NCBI RefSeq assembly: GCF_900114835.1
Contig: NZ_FOUJ01000006.1
Location: forward strand, 1-64,000
Length of the DNA stretch: 64,000 nt
Direction of reading: 5' to 3'
Origin: Methanolobus profundi
Lineage (GTDB): Archaea; Halobacteriota; Methanosarcinia; Methanosarcinales; Methanosarcinaceae
Below, in pieces: positions 39,361 to 49,300 of the stretch. The position numbers and the translations under genes are program-made. How positions within the stretch are numbered: position 1 is the first letter of the stretch; the number at the start of each line of letters is the position of its first letter. The notes beneath the pieces are model-generated. The model was not told the origin of the DNA, made no database searches, and saw only the letters and a program-made list of their open reading frames with translations.

Positions 39361-40641
39361 ATGCAACGTGAAAATGAATATGCAGAATATATATCTAAAC
39401 TAATAGATAGAAATATAAAAAAAGAACAAGCAAGTGGTTTTACGTCATGGGCTATGCTTGGTGTTTTTTTCTATTTTCTATTCGAACTATTTGATAATAT
39501 CCCTGTTGCTTTAATCTGGCCACATTTTAAAATGTATCCTTTTATTCTAATTGTCCTTACAATTGACTTTTTTTTGTTTTTATTATTGTTTGTAATAAGC
39601 TTAGCTAATTTAGCGCATGTTGAGAAAAAAAGAAAAATATTAACCAAATTAAATGAAGACATATCTCTGCATTATTATATAGGAATGCTGTTTTTTATTC
39701 TAAGTTATTCAAATATTAAAACTGGTTTAATCCTCAATAACAAAAATGTTTTGGAATTCCCCTTCTATGTTTGGGGATTATTTTTATTTACGAACGGTTT
39801 GGCCCCATACATACAAAATATTGCAAACTTATGGAAAAAATATCAATTGAAGAAAACAATTATAAAATTCAACTCCGGTTCTCAAATCGAAAACAAAATA
39901 ACTACAATTACAATATTAATTGGTTCATTCGTATCTATTTTAATCTTGTTGTATTATGCATTAACAATAGAATTTAATTTAACAACACACGAAATTTTAT
40001 ATTACATCAAGATTGGAATTGAAATTTGCACCCTTTTTACCTTATCCTTTTTATTATTGGCTCAATTTGTTTTCAAAAAAAGAAATACTTGGCTAGAAAA
40101 TTTAGAACAAGAGATTTACATGTATGAGTTAAATGATACAGAAATAAAAGAACGATTTGAGAATGAATATATTGGCCAAAGTATTGAAAAATGGTTTTCT
40201 AAAGAACGTCGTGAATTAGAACTTATCCATACTGTATTTGAAGAAAGCTATCAAAAACTCAATTTACACATCGAAAAAATGTCTCTAATTCAGCAGATAA
40301 TTCTAGATAAAAATTTTGAAGATATCTTGTATGAACTTAAGAAATTAGAAAATGAAATAAAATGGTTTGAAGAAGAACGCAAAGCTATAATGAAAACTGT
40401 AAAACATAGCATGAAAAGCTATGTAGGTCTTATTAGCGAGATTAACTTAAAACTTGATAGTATCGGAAACAAATCATTAAATCCGCAAGAAAGGAAGGAA
40501 ATTGTGCAAATCGGCAAATATTACATTGAGGTTCAAGAATCAATTGAGAAACAAACTAACCTATTATTTGAAAGAGTGGAAATATGCCTAGAATCTAGTG
40601 AAAATTTTTGGGGCGAAATAAAAGAGAAAACAAATACATAA
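39361..40641 (+). CDS. AT-rich membrane protein with coiled-coil tail, unknown
   Basis: A 426-residue protein, not recognised. About six membrane helices occupy 28-50, 58-85, 108-128, 134-152, 186-207 and 222-247. Residues about 255-420 are highly charged and helical, likely coiled coil ('ELKKLENEIKWFEEERKAIM'). Codon use is much more AT-rich than in neighbouring genes (AAA, AAT, TTA, ATA dominate), a sign of recent acquisition. It lies between the RhuM gene and a tRNA-Leu gene, an accessory position. It has no clear ribosome binding site. A defence or surface role is speculation. Confidence 0.8.
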   Translation: MQRENEYAEYISKLIDRNIKKEQASGFTSWAMLGVFFYFLFELFDNIPVALIWPHFKMYPFILIVLTIDFFLFLLLFVISLANLAHVEKKRKILTKLNEDISLHYYIGMLFFILSYSNIKTGLILNNKNVLEFPFYVWGLFLFTNGLAPYIQNIANLWKKYQLKKTIIKFNSGSQIENKITTITILIGSFVSILILLYYALTIEFNLTTHEILYYIKIGIEICTLFTLSFLLLAQFVFKKRNTWLENLEQEIYMYELNDTEIKERFENEYIGQSIEKWFSKERRELELIHTVFEESYQKLNLHIEKMSLIQQIILDKNFEDILYELKKLENEIKWFEEERKAIMKTVKHSMKSYVGLISEINLKLDSIGNKSLNPQERKEIVQIGKYYIEVQESIEKQTNLLFERVEICLESSENFWGEIKEKTNT

Positions 40642-40722
40642 GAATGAGTCTGCATAAATATAGTTATATGGTACAATATGTTAGATATACTTAAAGTGAC
40701 TCATAATAAAAAAGTAATCTGG

Positions 40723-40807
40723 TGCGGGAGATGCGATTCGAACGCATGAACTCCTACGAGACTAGGCTCTGAACCTAGCGCCTTTGGCCAGGCTGGGCAA
40801 CTCCCGC
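40723..40807 (-). tRNA. tRNA-Leu (CAG anticodon)
   Basis: A class II tRNA of 85 bases. The acceptor GCGGGAG pairs with CTCCCGC; the anticodon stem CTAGG/CCTAG holds loop TTCAGAG, giving CAG (Leu, CUG codons). There is a long variable arm, and the T-loop is GTTCGAATC. The 3' CCA is encoded at 40720-40722. It borders the AT-rich island. Confidence 0.95.
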
Positions 40808-40882
40808 ATTGTGAATGTTGGTAGTAGCGGCTTTTTCTAATTAAACTTTGTGTTTGAAAAAGCCTGAAGGAAACTGGTTGGC

Positions 40883-41788
40883 TTATGCCAGCAGTTTCAA
40901 CAAAAGTGCTTTCTGGGCGTGCAGGCGGTTCTCTGCCTGGTCGAATACCACAGAGTGTGGACCGTCCATAACCTCTGCGCTGATCTCCTCGCCGCGGTGT
41001 GCAGGGAGACAATGCATCACGATAACATCTGGTTTTGCCTGCTCCACCAGTTCAGAGTTGATCTGGTATGGTGCAAGGTCCTTCAGGCGCTTCTCGCGTT
41101 CATCCTCGTCGCCCATGGAAACCCATACATCAGCATAAATGATATCGGCATCCTTTGCAGCCTCAGCAGGGTCATTGGTGATAGTGATGTTACCGCCAAG
41201 TTCTCTGGCAAGCTCCACAATATCCTCATCCGGCTCATATCCCGGAGGACATGCCACTGCAGCTTCCATATCCATGAGAGCACAGCCTATTATAGCCGAA
41301 TTACACACATTGTTACCGTCGCCCACCCATGCATACTTCAGACCGGAGAGCTTTGTCTTGTACTCACGGATCGTAAGCAGATCAGCAAGGATCTGACATG
41401 GATGTTCCTTATCCGAAAGTGCATTTATCACAGGGATAGAGGAATGCTCAGCAAGCTGCTTCACTGTCTCATGGCTGTAAACCCTGGCAATGATACCATA
41501 AAGATACCTGGAGAGTACCTCGGAAGTGTCTGATACGGTCTCGCCTCTGCCAAGCTGCATATCTCTGGGATTCAGGTAGAGACCATGTCCTCCAAGGTCA
41601 CACATAGCAACCTCGAACGACACACGTGTACGTGTGGATGACTTCTCGAAGATCATACCCAGACTCTTATTCTTCAACAGGTCTGTGACCTTGCCCCTCA
41701 GGCGCTTTTCCTTAAGATCCTCCGCCATATCGAGTAACTCGACTACCTCATCATGAGTAAGGTCAGCCATGGAGATCAGGTGTTTCAT
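40883..41788 (-). CDS. argF: Ornithine carbamoyltransferase
   Basis: It joins carbamoyl phosphate and ornithine into citrulline in arginine synthesis. At 301 residues it has the carbamoyl-phosphate loop '[10 protein letters not shown]' (from about 55), 'HPCQILADL', '[10 protein letters not shown]' and the ornithine/catalytic '[11 protein letters not shown]' near the C-terminus. GAAGGTTGAT precedes the ATG. It lies just downstream of purD on the same strand (33-base gap). Confidence 0.97.
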   Translation of the reverse strand: MKHLISMADLTHDEVVELLDMAEDLKEKRLRGKVTDLLKNKSLGMIFEKSSTRTRVSFEVAMCDLGGHGLYLNPRDMQLGRGETVSDTSEVLSRYLYGIIARVYSHETVKQLAEHSSIPVINALSDKEHPCQILADLLTIREYKTKLSGLKYAWVGDGNNVCNSAIIGCALMDMEAAVACPPGYEPDEDIVELARELGGNITITNDPAEAAKDADIIYADVWVSMGDEDEREKRLKDLAPYQINSELVEQAKPDVIVMHCLPAHRGEEISAEVMDGPHSVVFDQAENRLHAQKALLLKLLA

Positions 41789-41821
41789 ACTATCAACCTT
41801 CGCTATTTTATCTAATTAATA

Positions 41822-43126
41822 TTATTGTCCGCGTATCTGCTTCATATGGTCGATACGCCTCTGGATAAGATCTGCTTTACCAATGTCACTCCTGTAATGC
41901 AGGTCACCGGAAAGGTTCTCCAGAGCGATCTGAGCGATCTCTTCTGCCTTTGCGATAGAATCTGCAACACCTACAACAGCAACAGCCCTTGAACCGGTGG
42001 TGTAGACCTTACCATCCTTCTCGTAAACACTTGAATAGAAAAGCACAGCATCACCAATATCACCAACAACGACCTCACGGTCCTTTGTAGGATGATCAGG
42101 GTATCCTGCAGGAACAGCATACTTACATACAGTCGCCTTGTTGCTGAACTTGACCTCAAGCTTGTCAAGTGTACCGCTTGCCATTGCAGCCAGCACATCG
42201 ACATAGTCGCTCTCAAGTAAAGGCAGAACATTCATTGCCTCAGGATCACCGAAACGCGCATTGAACTCAATGACCCTTGGGCCATCCTTTGTTATCATGA
42301 ACTGACCGTACAGTGTACCCTTGTACTCCTGACCGGTCTCCTTGTGAAGTGCCTTTATGGTATCCTTCATAATCTGCTTTGAGCTCTCGACATCCTCAGC
42401 CGTAAGGAACGGAAGGATCTCACCTGCTTCATTATAGGAACCCATACCACCTGTATTAGGTCCGAGATCGTTCTCAAAAGCCCTCTTGTGGTCCTGTACT
42501 GTTGGCATGAAAGCAAGGTTCTTACCATCCACGAAAGCCTGAAGGGTGAACTCCTCACCAACGAGGTTCTCCTCTACAACAACACTTCCCATGTCCAGCA
42601 GACCTGCTGCATATTCCTTTGCTGCTTCAACATCAGGAAGCTGGTCGCCCATTACCTTGACACCCTTTCCGCCTGTAAGACCGGATGGTTTGATAGCAAC
42701 GTTTCCAAGCTCATCGATGAAAGCATCCATAGCATCCTTTTCAGTGAATACATCGAATACAGGACAACCTGCAATGTTGTTGTTCCTCATGAAATTACGT
42801 GCCCATGCCTTGTCGAACTCAAGCTGTGCGACCTTCCTCTTTGGACTTGCCACGCTGATGCCTGCATCTTCAAGGGCATCTGCAAGACCTACTGCAAGAG
42901 GTGCTTCAGGACCAACTACAACGAGCTCGATGTTCTTTGAAACTGCGAACTCAACGACCTTTTCCACATCTGTCTCTTTCTCAAGGAGAAAATCTTCACA
43001 TAATGCTGCAATGCCCGGATTCTTCTTTGACATCACTGCATAGATGGACGGATCTTTCCTGCTGCGTGCTATTGCTGCTGTCATAGCATGCTCTCTTCCG
43101 CCGCCACCAACTACTAGAATATTCAT
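41822..43126 (-). CDS. purD: Phosphoribosylamine-glycine ligase
   Basis: The second enzyme of purine synthesis, an ATP-grasp ligase of 434 residues. The N-terminus '[20 protein letters not shown]' and '[17 protein letters not shown]' form the first domain; '[12 protein letters not shown]' is the ATP loop; '[20 protein letters not shown]' is the metal and product segment. GAGGTTTGAT precedes the ATG. It may be cotranscribed with argF. Confidence 0.97.
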   Translation of the reverse strand: MNILVVGGGGREHAMTAAIARSRKDPSIYAVMSKKNPGIAALCEDFLLEKETDVEKVVEFAVSKNIELVVVGPEAPLAVGLADALEDAGISVASPKRKVAQLEFDKAWARNFMRNNNIAGCPVFDVFTEKDAMDAFIDELGNVAIKPSGLTGGKGVKVMGDQLPDVEAAKEYAAGLLDMGSVVVEENLVGEEFTLQAFVDGKNLAFMPTVQDHKRAFENDLGPNTGGMGSYNEAGEILPFLTAEDVESSKQIMKDTIKALHKETGQEYKGTLYGQFMITKDGPRVIEFNARFGDPEAMNVLPLLESDYVDVLAAMASGTLDKLEVKFSNKATVCKYAVPAGYPDHPTKDREVVVGDIGDAVLFYSSVYEKDGKVYTTGSRAVAVVGVADSIAKAEEIAQIALENLSGDLHYRSDIGKADLIQRRIDHMKQIRGQ

Positions 43127-43287
43127 ATATCAAACCTCATTATCAGAAAACTTGTGCGATATGCAGATAATTCCTATCTAACATTCATCTACAATCTTTT
43201 TTTGTAATTTTATCAGGAATCAGAGTATGAAAATTCTAATTCCTGTAATAAATAACTTACCTTAATGATCTGTATCTTTAAGATCAT

Positions 43288-43821
43288 TTATATGAGGTCG
43301 CTTGCCCTGACAAGAGGAACAAGTTTCACACCCATATCAGCCAGACCTTTTTCTGCACCAGACTCACGGTCAACCACTGTGATGACACGGTCAACGACAG
43401 CACCTGCTTCACGTATAGCTTTGATCGCATCCATTACAGATCCACCGCTCGTAGTAACATCCTCAAGAAGAAGGATCCTTGAGCCTTCACTGAAGTCACC
43501 TACAAAACGTCCGCCAGTACCATAATCCTTTTCGGATTTACGGATCAGTACAAGTGGCAGGTCGGTTTCCAGTGAAACAGCCGTTGCAAGTGGAACACCA
43601 CCAAGCACAACGCCGCCAACAGCATCCAGATCAAGGCTGCTTATGACCTTTCCAGCTTCCCTGGCTATCACTTTGAGAGTAGCAGGGTCCGTGCTGGCTT
43701 TCTTAATATCAATATAATATGTGCTTTTCTTCCCGGAAGCAAGTGTGAAATCACCGAACTTAACAGCGCCACATGCTTTCAGGGCATCTATCAATGCAAG
43801 TTTACCATTCCCTTCAGACAT
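43288..43821 (-). CDS. pyrE: Orotate phosphoribosyltransferase
   Basis: It makes orotidine monophosphate from orotate and PRPP. The 177-residue protein has the archaeal length, 'FTLASGKKSTYYIDIKKAST' near the N-terminus, 'GVVLGGVPLATAVSL', and the PRPP motif 'RILLLEDVTTSGGSVMDAI'. A GGTGATAT site precedes the ATG. carS lies upstream on the same strand with 55 bases between. Confidence 0.96.
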   Translation of the reverse strand: MSEGNGKLALIDALKACGAVKFGDFTLASGKKSTYYIDIKKASTDPATLKVIAREAGKVISSLDLDAVGGVVLGGVPLATAVSLETDLPLVLIRKSEKDYGTGGRFVGDFSEGSRILLLEDVTTSGGSVMDAIKAIREAGAVVDRVITVVDRESGAEKGLADMGVKLVPLVRASDLI

Positions 43822-43876
43822 AATATCACCAGATAATAGTTAATGATCAATTATTAGATCTTCAAATTGAAATAAC

Positions 43877-44443
43877 TCACCAGGGTTCATTCTTTACCCC
43901 GATGAAATAACCAACAACATTCGTCACAAAATGCAATAGCGGTGTGACGATAAGTAAAGTAAGGACAATAGGGAGAGTGAAGTTTCCCAGGAACCAGGCA
44001 GGTGAAGTAACCAATGTCAACAGCCATGCGCCCATGACAAAATCAAGCTGGTCAACGCCGGGCAGGGCGGCACCTCTCTTGTATCCCATCCTGCGTTTAA
44101 AGAAACTCATTGACATATCACCCAGAAGCGAACCGAAAGCAAGAGTGAATATCACAAGCATGGCACCCATACCATCTCCAAAGGATGGCAATTCAACGCC
44201 AAATATGCTGCTGCTCTTTGTAAGATAGTACATCTGCGAAAGACCCAGTAGCATCCCACACAGCGTCCCTGCAAAAAGCCCGCGCCAGGTCTTACCATCT
44301 CCAAGCATACGCCTTCCATCGGACATTGTCCTGCCACCATCTATAGAAGGACCTCCACCGAAAACGGCAGCCATCGAATTAGGCAGGTAAGCAGGAAGCA
44401 TAAGCCATACGGCAGTTATCAGTATCTCTATCGTAAGTATCAA
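43877..44443 (-). CDS. carS: CDP-archaeol synthase
   Basis: An integral membrane enzyme that activates digeranylgeranylglycerol phosphate with CTP, the step before polar head-group attachment in archaeal lipids. The 188-residue sequence has about five membrane helices and the CarS (formerly DUF46) motifs 'LMLPAYLPNSMAAVFGGG', 'DGRRMLGDGKTWRG' and 'SFFKRRMGYKRGAALPGVDQ'. Upstream gene for pyrE on the same strand. Confidence 0.95.
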   Translation of the reverse strand: MILTIEILITAVWLMLPAYLPNSMAAVFGGGPSIDGGRTMSDGRRMLGDGKTWRGLFAGTLCGMLLGLSQMYYLTKSSSIFGVELPSFGDGMGAMLVIFTLAFGSLLGDMSMSFFKRRMGYKRGAALPGVDQLDFVMGAWLLTLVTSPAWFLGNFTLPIVLTLLIVTPLLHFVTNVVGYFIGVKNEPW

Positions 44444-44588
44444 TCCTCTGTAGTAACTTTCTTTAGCAACTTATTCCTGCAATACTATACTCTCATCCGT
44501 TGCTCTGTCCTGATATGCAACATCATTATTTAATATATCGAAATAGGATGGATAAATAAAAGTACATAGTATAAACGGCTTTGCCCCG

Positions 44589-45674
44589 ATGTCTAATTAT
44601 AAATATGTTGTATACATAGAATCTCTTTCCAAGATGAAAAACAAAATACCGCAACTGACGGCAAGCAACACCATGCTTGCGACTGTTGTCACTTTTCTTC
44701 TGCTGGCAACTATCATCACAATGGGGATGCTGACCCCCCTTATCGCAAAACTCACAAGCGGGGTCGAACTAAGTCTCGAGCCATCATATTTCAATAACAG
44801 GACCGCGATCCCTGTAGCTATCCTTATGCTGCTTCTGAGTACATGTATGCTTGTGGGCTACACAGAAAGAAAATATATCCTGCCCATAGTTGGAGCTTCT
44901 GCCCTTGTATCTATTCTTTTCGCAGTGATCTCCCCATTTGGGAACACACCAATGGACATAGCTCTACCCATACTCATTGTAACACTGCTTGCCACCCTTT
45001 ACAGGATATTAGGCATATATGCAAAGAACAAGGACACAAGTACCAGAGCAAAGATAAGAAAGCTCAGCGCACACGTGATCCACATAGGAATAATACTCAT
45101 ACTGCTTGGAATTGTTCTCAGCTCTAATATGAAAATGGAAAGTTCTGCTGTGCTTGGGACAAATGAGATGGTCGCCTTCGATGGACAGCATTACCAATTG
45201 GTGGTCAACAGCATGAGCTCATACTACAGCGGCGAGGCTTACCGCACATACCAGGGTTCATCCTACACAACAGAAGTGGTCTTTGATATCTACAAGAACG
45301 GGAATTATTTCAAGGAAGGACAGGTCAATTACATCACCGACTTCAAGTGGGGACAGACCTACACTACCACTTATATCAACCGGGGACTGACCGAGGAACT
45401 TTTCATAGCACCAAGGGCGATAAGTGAATCTGACGGACAGATCGACCTGTATATGAGAACAGTACCTTTCATCAACTGCCTCTGGGGAGGCATGTACCTC
45501 ATGGTAATAGGCATCATTGCCCTGTTCTTCACCGACCGCAGACACGAAGTACCGGATAAGGATGCATCTGACAGGAACATTAGTGGCAGTTCCAACGTCG
45601 ATGCCATATATGACCGGATGTTTGAACAGGAACTCAAAAAACGTACTGTAAAGAAGACAAAGGGTAAGAGGTGA
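44589..45674 (+). CDS. CcmF C-terminal half (cytochrome c biogenesis)
   Basis: A 361-residue membrane protein equivalent to the C-terminal part of bacterial CcmF, the heme lyase of cytochrome c maturation. It has several membrane helices ('LLATIITMGMLTPLIA', 'AIPVAILMLLLSTCMLVGY', 'VIHIGIILILLGIVLSS') and a beta-rich external domain ('YQLVVNSMSSYYSGEAY...', 'INRGLTEELFIAP') before the last helix. The next gene, 4 bases on, encodes the N-terminal half. In bacterial CcmF the order is the reverse. ATG 44634 is an alternative start. The rest of the Ccm system is not in the window. Confidence 0.8.
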   Translation: MSNYKYVVYIESLSKMKNKIPQLTASNTMLATVVTFLLLATIITMGMLTPLIAKLTSGVELSLEPSYFNNRTAIPVAILMLLLSTCMLVGYTERKYILPIVGASALVSILFAVISPFGNTPMDIALPILIVTLLATLYRILGIYAKNKDTSTRAKIRKLSAHVIHIGIILILLGIVLSSNMKMESSAVLGTNEMVAFDGQHYQLVVNSMSSYYSGEAYRTYQGSSYTTEVVFDIYKNGNYFKEGQVNYITDFKWGQTYTTTYINRGLTEELFIAPRAISESDGQIDLYMRTVPFINCLWGGMYLMVIGIIALFFTDRRHEVPDKDASDRNISGSSNVDAIYDRMFEQELKKRTVKKTKGKR

Positions 45675-45678
45675 TGAC

Positions 45679-46773
45679 TTGAACTTAGGTATGATACTCA
45701 TATGGCTGGCCTTTGTCTTCGGATGGGGAGCCACATTCTATTCAATTCGCTATTACACTTCATCCGACCACATTGCAAGGATGCGGTCAAAGAAGTTCGA
45801 GATACTCTGTACTGCCAGCATCACACTCTCGGCACTCATACTCATAATACACCTGCTTAGCGTGAATGCTTCCTATGAATACGTTTACAATCACTCCAGT
45901 ACGGACCTCTCATGGTTCTACCGTCTCTCAGCATTCTGGGCCGGGCAGGAAGGATCACTTTTGCTCTGGACATGGGCAACACTCGCCATGCTAATGCTTG
46001 TCCGCTACACAGGACACACCAGAGAGCTTTCAGAGACAAAGCTCATGGACATTACAACGATGATAACAATGGCAATTGTATCCGTGTTCCTGATACTCCT
46101 TGTTATCGACAGCCCATTCTCTGCGTTCCGCATACTTCCGTCGGGCACTGTTGAGCCCACGAACTGGAATCCCTTTGCGGTGCTCTATAACGTACCATAC
46201 GGACAGGGCATGAACCCGCTCCTGCGTAACCCATGGATGGCGGTCCATCCCCCTATACTGTTCCTCGGATATGCCGCCTTTACAATACCCTTTGCAGCAG
46301 CGATCGGAAATCTGATAACAAAGGATGGACGCTGGACACTTGTTGCAAGGGACTGGATGAGACTTGCATGGCTTTTCCTGACACTTGGAATAGGTCTGGG
46401 AGGATTCTGGGCATACGAAGTCCTTGGATGGGGAGCATGGTACTGGACATGGGATCCTGTGGAAACGTCCTCACTTATACCATGGATCACTTCTACCGCT
46501 TACCTGCATGCTCAGACACGCACCAGACATGGAGAGTATGGATTCCTGGCACCACTGCTTGCAGTTGCCTCTTTCATACTTGTGATATTCGCAACATTTG
46601 TCACAAGAAGTGGAATATGGGCTTCAGTACACTCATGGCAGGATTTTACAACAGAAGGAGCTGTCATTGCAATATTCCTTGTGATACTCACAGGGATCAG
46701 CACATTCCTGCTGGGTAAAAGATATCTTGAAGATGAAAAAGAAGATAGTGGACAGGGATCAGGTTCTGCGTGA
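45679..46773 (+). CDS. CcmF N-terminal half with WWD heme motif
   Basis: A 364-residue membrane protein equivalent to the N-terminal part of CcmF (CcsA/CcmC superfamily). The heme-handling WWD domain is 'WGAWYWTWDPVETSSLIPW'; conserved segments 'FWAGQEGSLLLWTWATLA' and 'WMAVHPPILFLGYAAFTIPF' carry His ligands. It would attach heme to apocytochrome c with the protein encoded just upstream. The start is a TTG behind a strong GAGGTGATG that overlaps the end of the preceding gene, so translation is coupled. Confidence 0.87.
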   Translation: MNLGMILIWLAFVFGWGATFYSIRYYTSSDHIARMRSKKFEILCTASITLSALILIIHLLSVNASYEYVYNHSSTDLSWFYRLSAFWAGQEGSLLLWTWATLAMLMLVRYTGHTRELSETKLMDITTMITMAIVSVFLILLVIDSPFSAFRILPSGTVEPTNWNPFAVLYNVPYGQGMNPLLRNPWMAVHPPILFLGYAAFTIPFAAAIGNLITKDGRWTLVARDWMRLAWLFLTLGIGLGGFWAYEVLGWGAWYWTWDPVETSSLIPWITSTAYLHAQTRTRHGEYGFLAPLLAVASFILVIFATFVTRSGIWASVHSWQDFTTEGAVIAIFLVILTGISTFLLGKRYLEDEKEDSGQGSGSA

Positions 46774-46794
46774 ACCTCCAACCTGTTCTACACA

Positions 46795-47574
46795 TTATTT
46801 TTTGACTGCATATACATTCAGCCTTCTGAAATACTCGAAGTATGTACCGTCGGGCTGAGCAGCTAGTTTTTTAGCATCCTCAACTACAGTATCCCTGAAA
46901 AGCTTAGTTCTCTCTTTCCTGAGATAAGGCAGAAAAGGAACCAGACCAGGTTGTTCTATCCATCCTACAAAGGATCCCTCATCCGGGAAATTGCGGTCGG
47001 CATTCTCCATCCAGACCCTTGTTTGTTCAAAGCCTGCTGATGACAGGAGTTCTTCATATTCTGAAGTACCCGGCATGTACCATGGCCATTCCAGTGAACT
47101 GAACTCATTTTCAAATTCAGGAGAAGATATGACCTTCATGAGCACATCATACAGATTCTGGCAATTGCCTTCACCTGCAAACTGAACCCTCATGAACCCA
47201 CCAGGATTCAGACAGTTATAGATGATATCCAGAAGACGGGAATGACCTTTCACCCAATGAAGAGCTGCATTAGAGAAAACAACATCGAACTTATCCTCAA
47301 GGACAATATCTTCCATATCCAGCAGTCTGAACTCCATATTTTCAGCCCGGTGGTTCTCTGCCTGCTCCAGCATGGAAGACGAACTGTCAACACCTACAAC
47401 CTTTCCATTGGGCACTCTCTCAGCCAGCCTGGCAGTGAGAAGACCGTTACCACAACCAAGGTCAAGGATATGTTCATCACCCCTGAGTTCAAGCTCATCC
47501 ATTACTTTGCTTCCCCAGTCCCTCTGTGGCTGGGAGAACTTTTCGTATTTCTTACCATCAAAATCCTTTTCCAT
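46795..47574 (-). CDS. Class I SAM methyltransferase (Tam-like)
   Basis: A 259-residue methyltransferase with the SAM motif I 'HILDLGCGNGLLTARLAE', motif 'VVGVDSSSSMLEQAENH', and 'VFSNAALHWV', the signature of trans-aconitate 2-methyltransferase-like enzymes. The C-terminal helical part ('EELLSSAGFEQTRVWME') also fits. The real substrate is unknown; aconitate is only the name-giving example. It lies downstream of xseB on the same strand. Confidence 0.9.
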   Translation of the reverse strand: MEKDFDGKKYEKFSQPQRDWGSKVMDELELRGDEHILDLGCGNGLLTARLAERVPNGKVVGVDSSSSMLEQAENHRAENMEFRLLDMEDIVLEDKFDVVFSNAALHWVKGHSRLLDIIYNCLNPGGFMRVQFAGEGNCQNLYDVLMKVISSPEFENEFSSLEWPWYMPGTSEYEELLSSAGFEQTRVWMENADRNFPDEGSFVGWIEQPGLVPFLPYLRKERTKLFRDTVVEDAKKLAAQPDGTYFEYFRRLNVYAVKK

Positions 47575-47602
47575 TCATACCTACCTTCACTTCAAAAGAG
47601 AC

Positions 47603-47863
47603 TTACTCATCTATAAATTTTTCAGTTTTCAACTTCCCATTCTCTTCGATAAGTATCTCGATCTTCCTTTCAGCTTTTGAGAGTTTCTGGTTGCATACAC
47701 GGGCAAGCCCCATTCCACGTTCGAACAGTCCAAGACTCTCATCGAGGGTTAGCTGACCCCTCTCAAGCTTCTCCACAAGGCTCTCCAGTTCCTCAAGAGA
47801 GACCTCAAAGCTCATATCATCAACTCCTTCGATCATTTCCGACATATTCTTCCATTCTTTCAT
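47603..47863 (-). CDS. xseB: Exonuclease VII small subunit
   Basis: An XseB protein of 86 residues. The family core is 'SFEVSLEELESLVEKLERGQ' followed by 'LTLDESLGLFERGMGLARVC', a helical hairpin that packs on the XseA C-terminus. I start it at ATG 47863, which follows GGGAAG and lies four bases past the xseA stop; a longer frame to 47911 lies inside xseA. With XseA it degrades single-stranded DNA to acid-soluble oligonucleotides. Confidence 0.93.
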   Translation of the reverse strand: MKEWKNMSEMIEGVDDMSFEVSLEELESLVEKLERGQLTLDESLGLFERGMGLARVCNQKLSKAERKIEILIEENGKLKTEKFIDE

Positions 47864-47867
47864 GATT

Positions 47868-49091
47868 TTAACTTCCCTTCTTATCAGCATCCCTTTTATC
47901 AGGCCGGACACCTGTAACCCTGCATTCTACTGTCCCATCGATCACCCTGACATCCAGAGGGTCATCTGTATCCACATCCCCTATAGTTCGTACAACACTA
48001 TTATCCGAAGCCTTCAGAGTGATACTATAACCCCTTTCAAGTGTGTTCAGCGGACTCACGGCATTCAGGCGACCTGCCAGTCCTGAAAGAGAGGAGGACT
48101 TCGAATCTATGACCTTTCTTAGTCCGAGTTCCATCCTGGTACTCAGTTCATCCACCCGCTGCATATCACGTCGCAGGATCTCAGCGAACCTCTCGGGCTC
48201 GATCCTTGAGGAAAGATAGTCGAGTTGTCTTCTGTTATCGGATATTATGTGTATTGCAGCCTGTTCCATACGAGATGAAAGAGCAGAGACTTGCTTTTTA
48301 AGATCCGATCTCTCCGGCACAGCAATTTCTGCGGCTGCCGATGGTGTCGGAGCTCTCACATCAGCTACGAAGTCCGCAATGGTATGGTCGGTCTCATGTC
48401 CCACTGCAGATATGACCGGTATCTTTGAGTTGAATATAGCTCTTGCAACTATCTCTTCATTAAAGGACCAGAGATCCTCAAGTGAACCACCGCCCCTGCC
48501 AACGATGATCACATCCACATCCATCCCATTGAGATGTTCTATGGCCCTGACAATGCTCTCTGCGGAATTCTCACCCTGAACCACAGCAGGGCTCAAAAGT
48601 ACATCCACAGGGAACCTGCGTTCAATGACATGAAGTATGTCATGTATCGCCGCACCCGTTGGAGATGTGACAACGCCGACCTTTGAAGGAAAACGCGGGA
48701 TCCTTTTCTTATGGACCACCTCGAACAGACCTTCTTCCTGCAATCTGTTCCTTAACTGCTCATATGCTTTGTAGAGTTCACCGATACCATCAGGACGCAT
48801 ATCAAGGACCCTGAGCTGATACTGCCCCCGCACAGTATAGACATCCACGGTCCCAAAGACAAGCACCTTCATAGAGGTCTCCGGTTCGAACTTGAGCGTG
48901 CGGTTGGTCATCCTGAAGCTCACACAACTTATCTGGGCACCTTTGTCCTTAAGTGTGAAATAATAATGGCCGGAGCTATGTTTGGTCAGGTTCGAGATCT
49001 CACCTCTGACCCATACCTGACCAAGCTGTGGATCATTTACCAGAACCTGCCTGATATGATCATTCAATTGTGAAACAGTGTATATACCCAT
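47868..49091 (-). CDS. xseA: Exonuclease VII large subunit
   Basis: The catalytic subunit, about 407 residues. An N-terminal OB fold ('YTVSQLNDHIRQVL', 'VWVRGEISNLTKHSSGHYYF') is followed by the nuclease core ('VGVVTSPTGAAIHDILHVI', 'DVIIVGRGGGSLEDLWSFNE', 'AVGHETDHTIADFVADVRAP') and a coiled-coil tail. ATG 49091 is chosen because GGAG lies seven bases before it and the OB fold starts there. Exonuclease VII is bacterial in origin and patchy in archaea. Confidence 0.96.
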   Translation of the reverse strand: MGIYTVSQLNDHIRQVLVNDPQLGQVWVRGEISNLTKHSSGHYYFTLKDKGAQISCVSFRMTNRTLKFEPETSMKVLVFGTVDVYTVRGQYQLRVLDMRPDGIGELYKAYEQLRNRLQEEGLFEVVHKKRIPRFPSKVGVVTSPTGAAIHDILHVIERRFPVDVLLSPAVVQGENSAESIVRAIEHLNGMDVDVIIVGRGGGSLEDLWSFNEEIVARAIFNSKIPVISAVGHETDHTIADFVADVRAPTPSAAAEIAVPERSDLKKQVSALSSRMEQAAIHIISDNRRQLDYLSSRIEPERFAEILRRDMQRVDELSTRMELGLRKVIDSKSSSLSGLAGRLNAVSPLNTLERGYSITLKASDNSVVRTIGDVDTDDPLDVRVIDGTVECRVTGVRPDKRDADKKGS

Positions 49092-49300
49092 GTAGGAACT
49101 CCGGCCTTTGAAAAGATTATGATCGGATAGTATAAGATCCAAAGGGAAGTTATGTGAAAGTATTATATTAACGGTTGTTGCCGGTAAAGATCAACAGGAA
49201 GTTACAGTCTAAAAAATAACATCCTAAAAAAAGAAATCTTTTAAATTTTATTTAGAAAACTTTTAATAGACCACGCCTTCAGTAAAAAGAAATTAACTGG

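Noticed and set aside
39117-40807. Integrated element with att sites at tRNA-Leu
   Set aside because: No integrase gene and no second copy of the tRNA 3' end was found near the RhuM gene, so a site-specific element cannot be supported.
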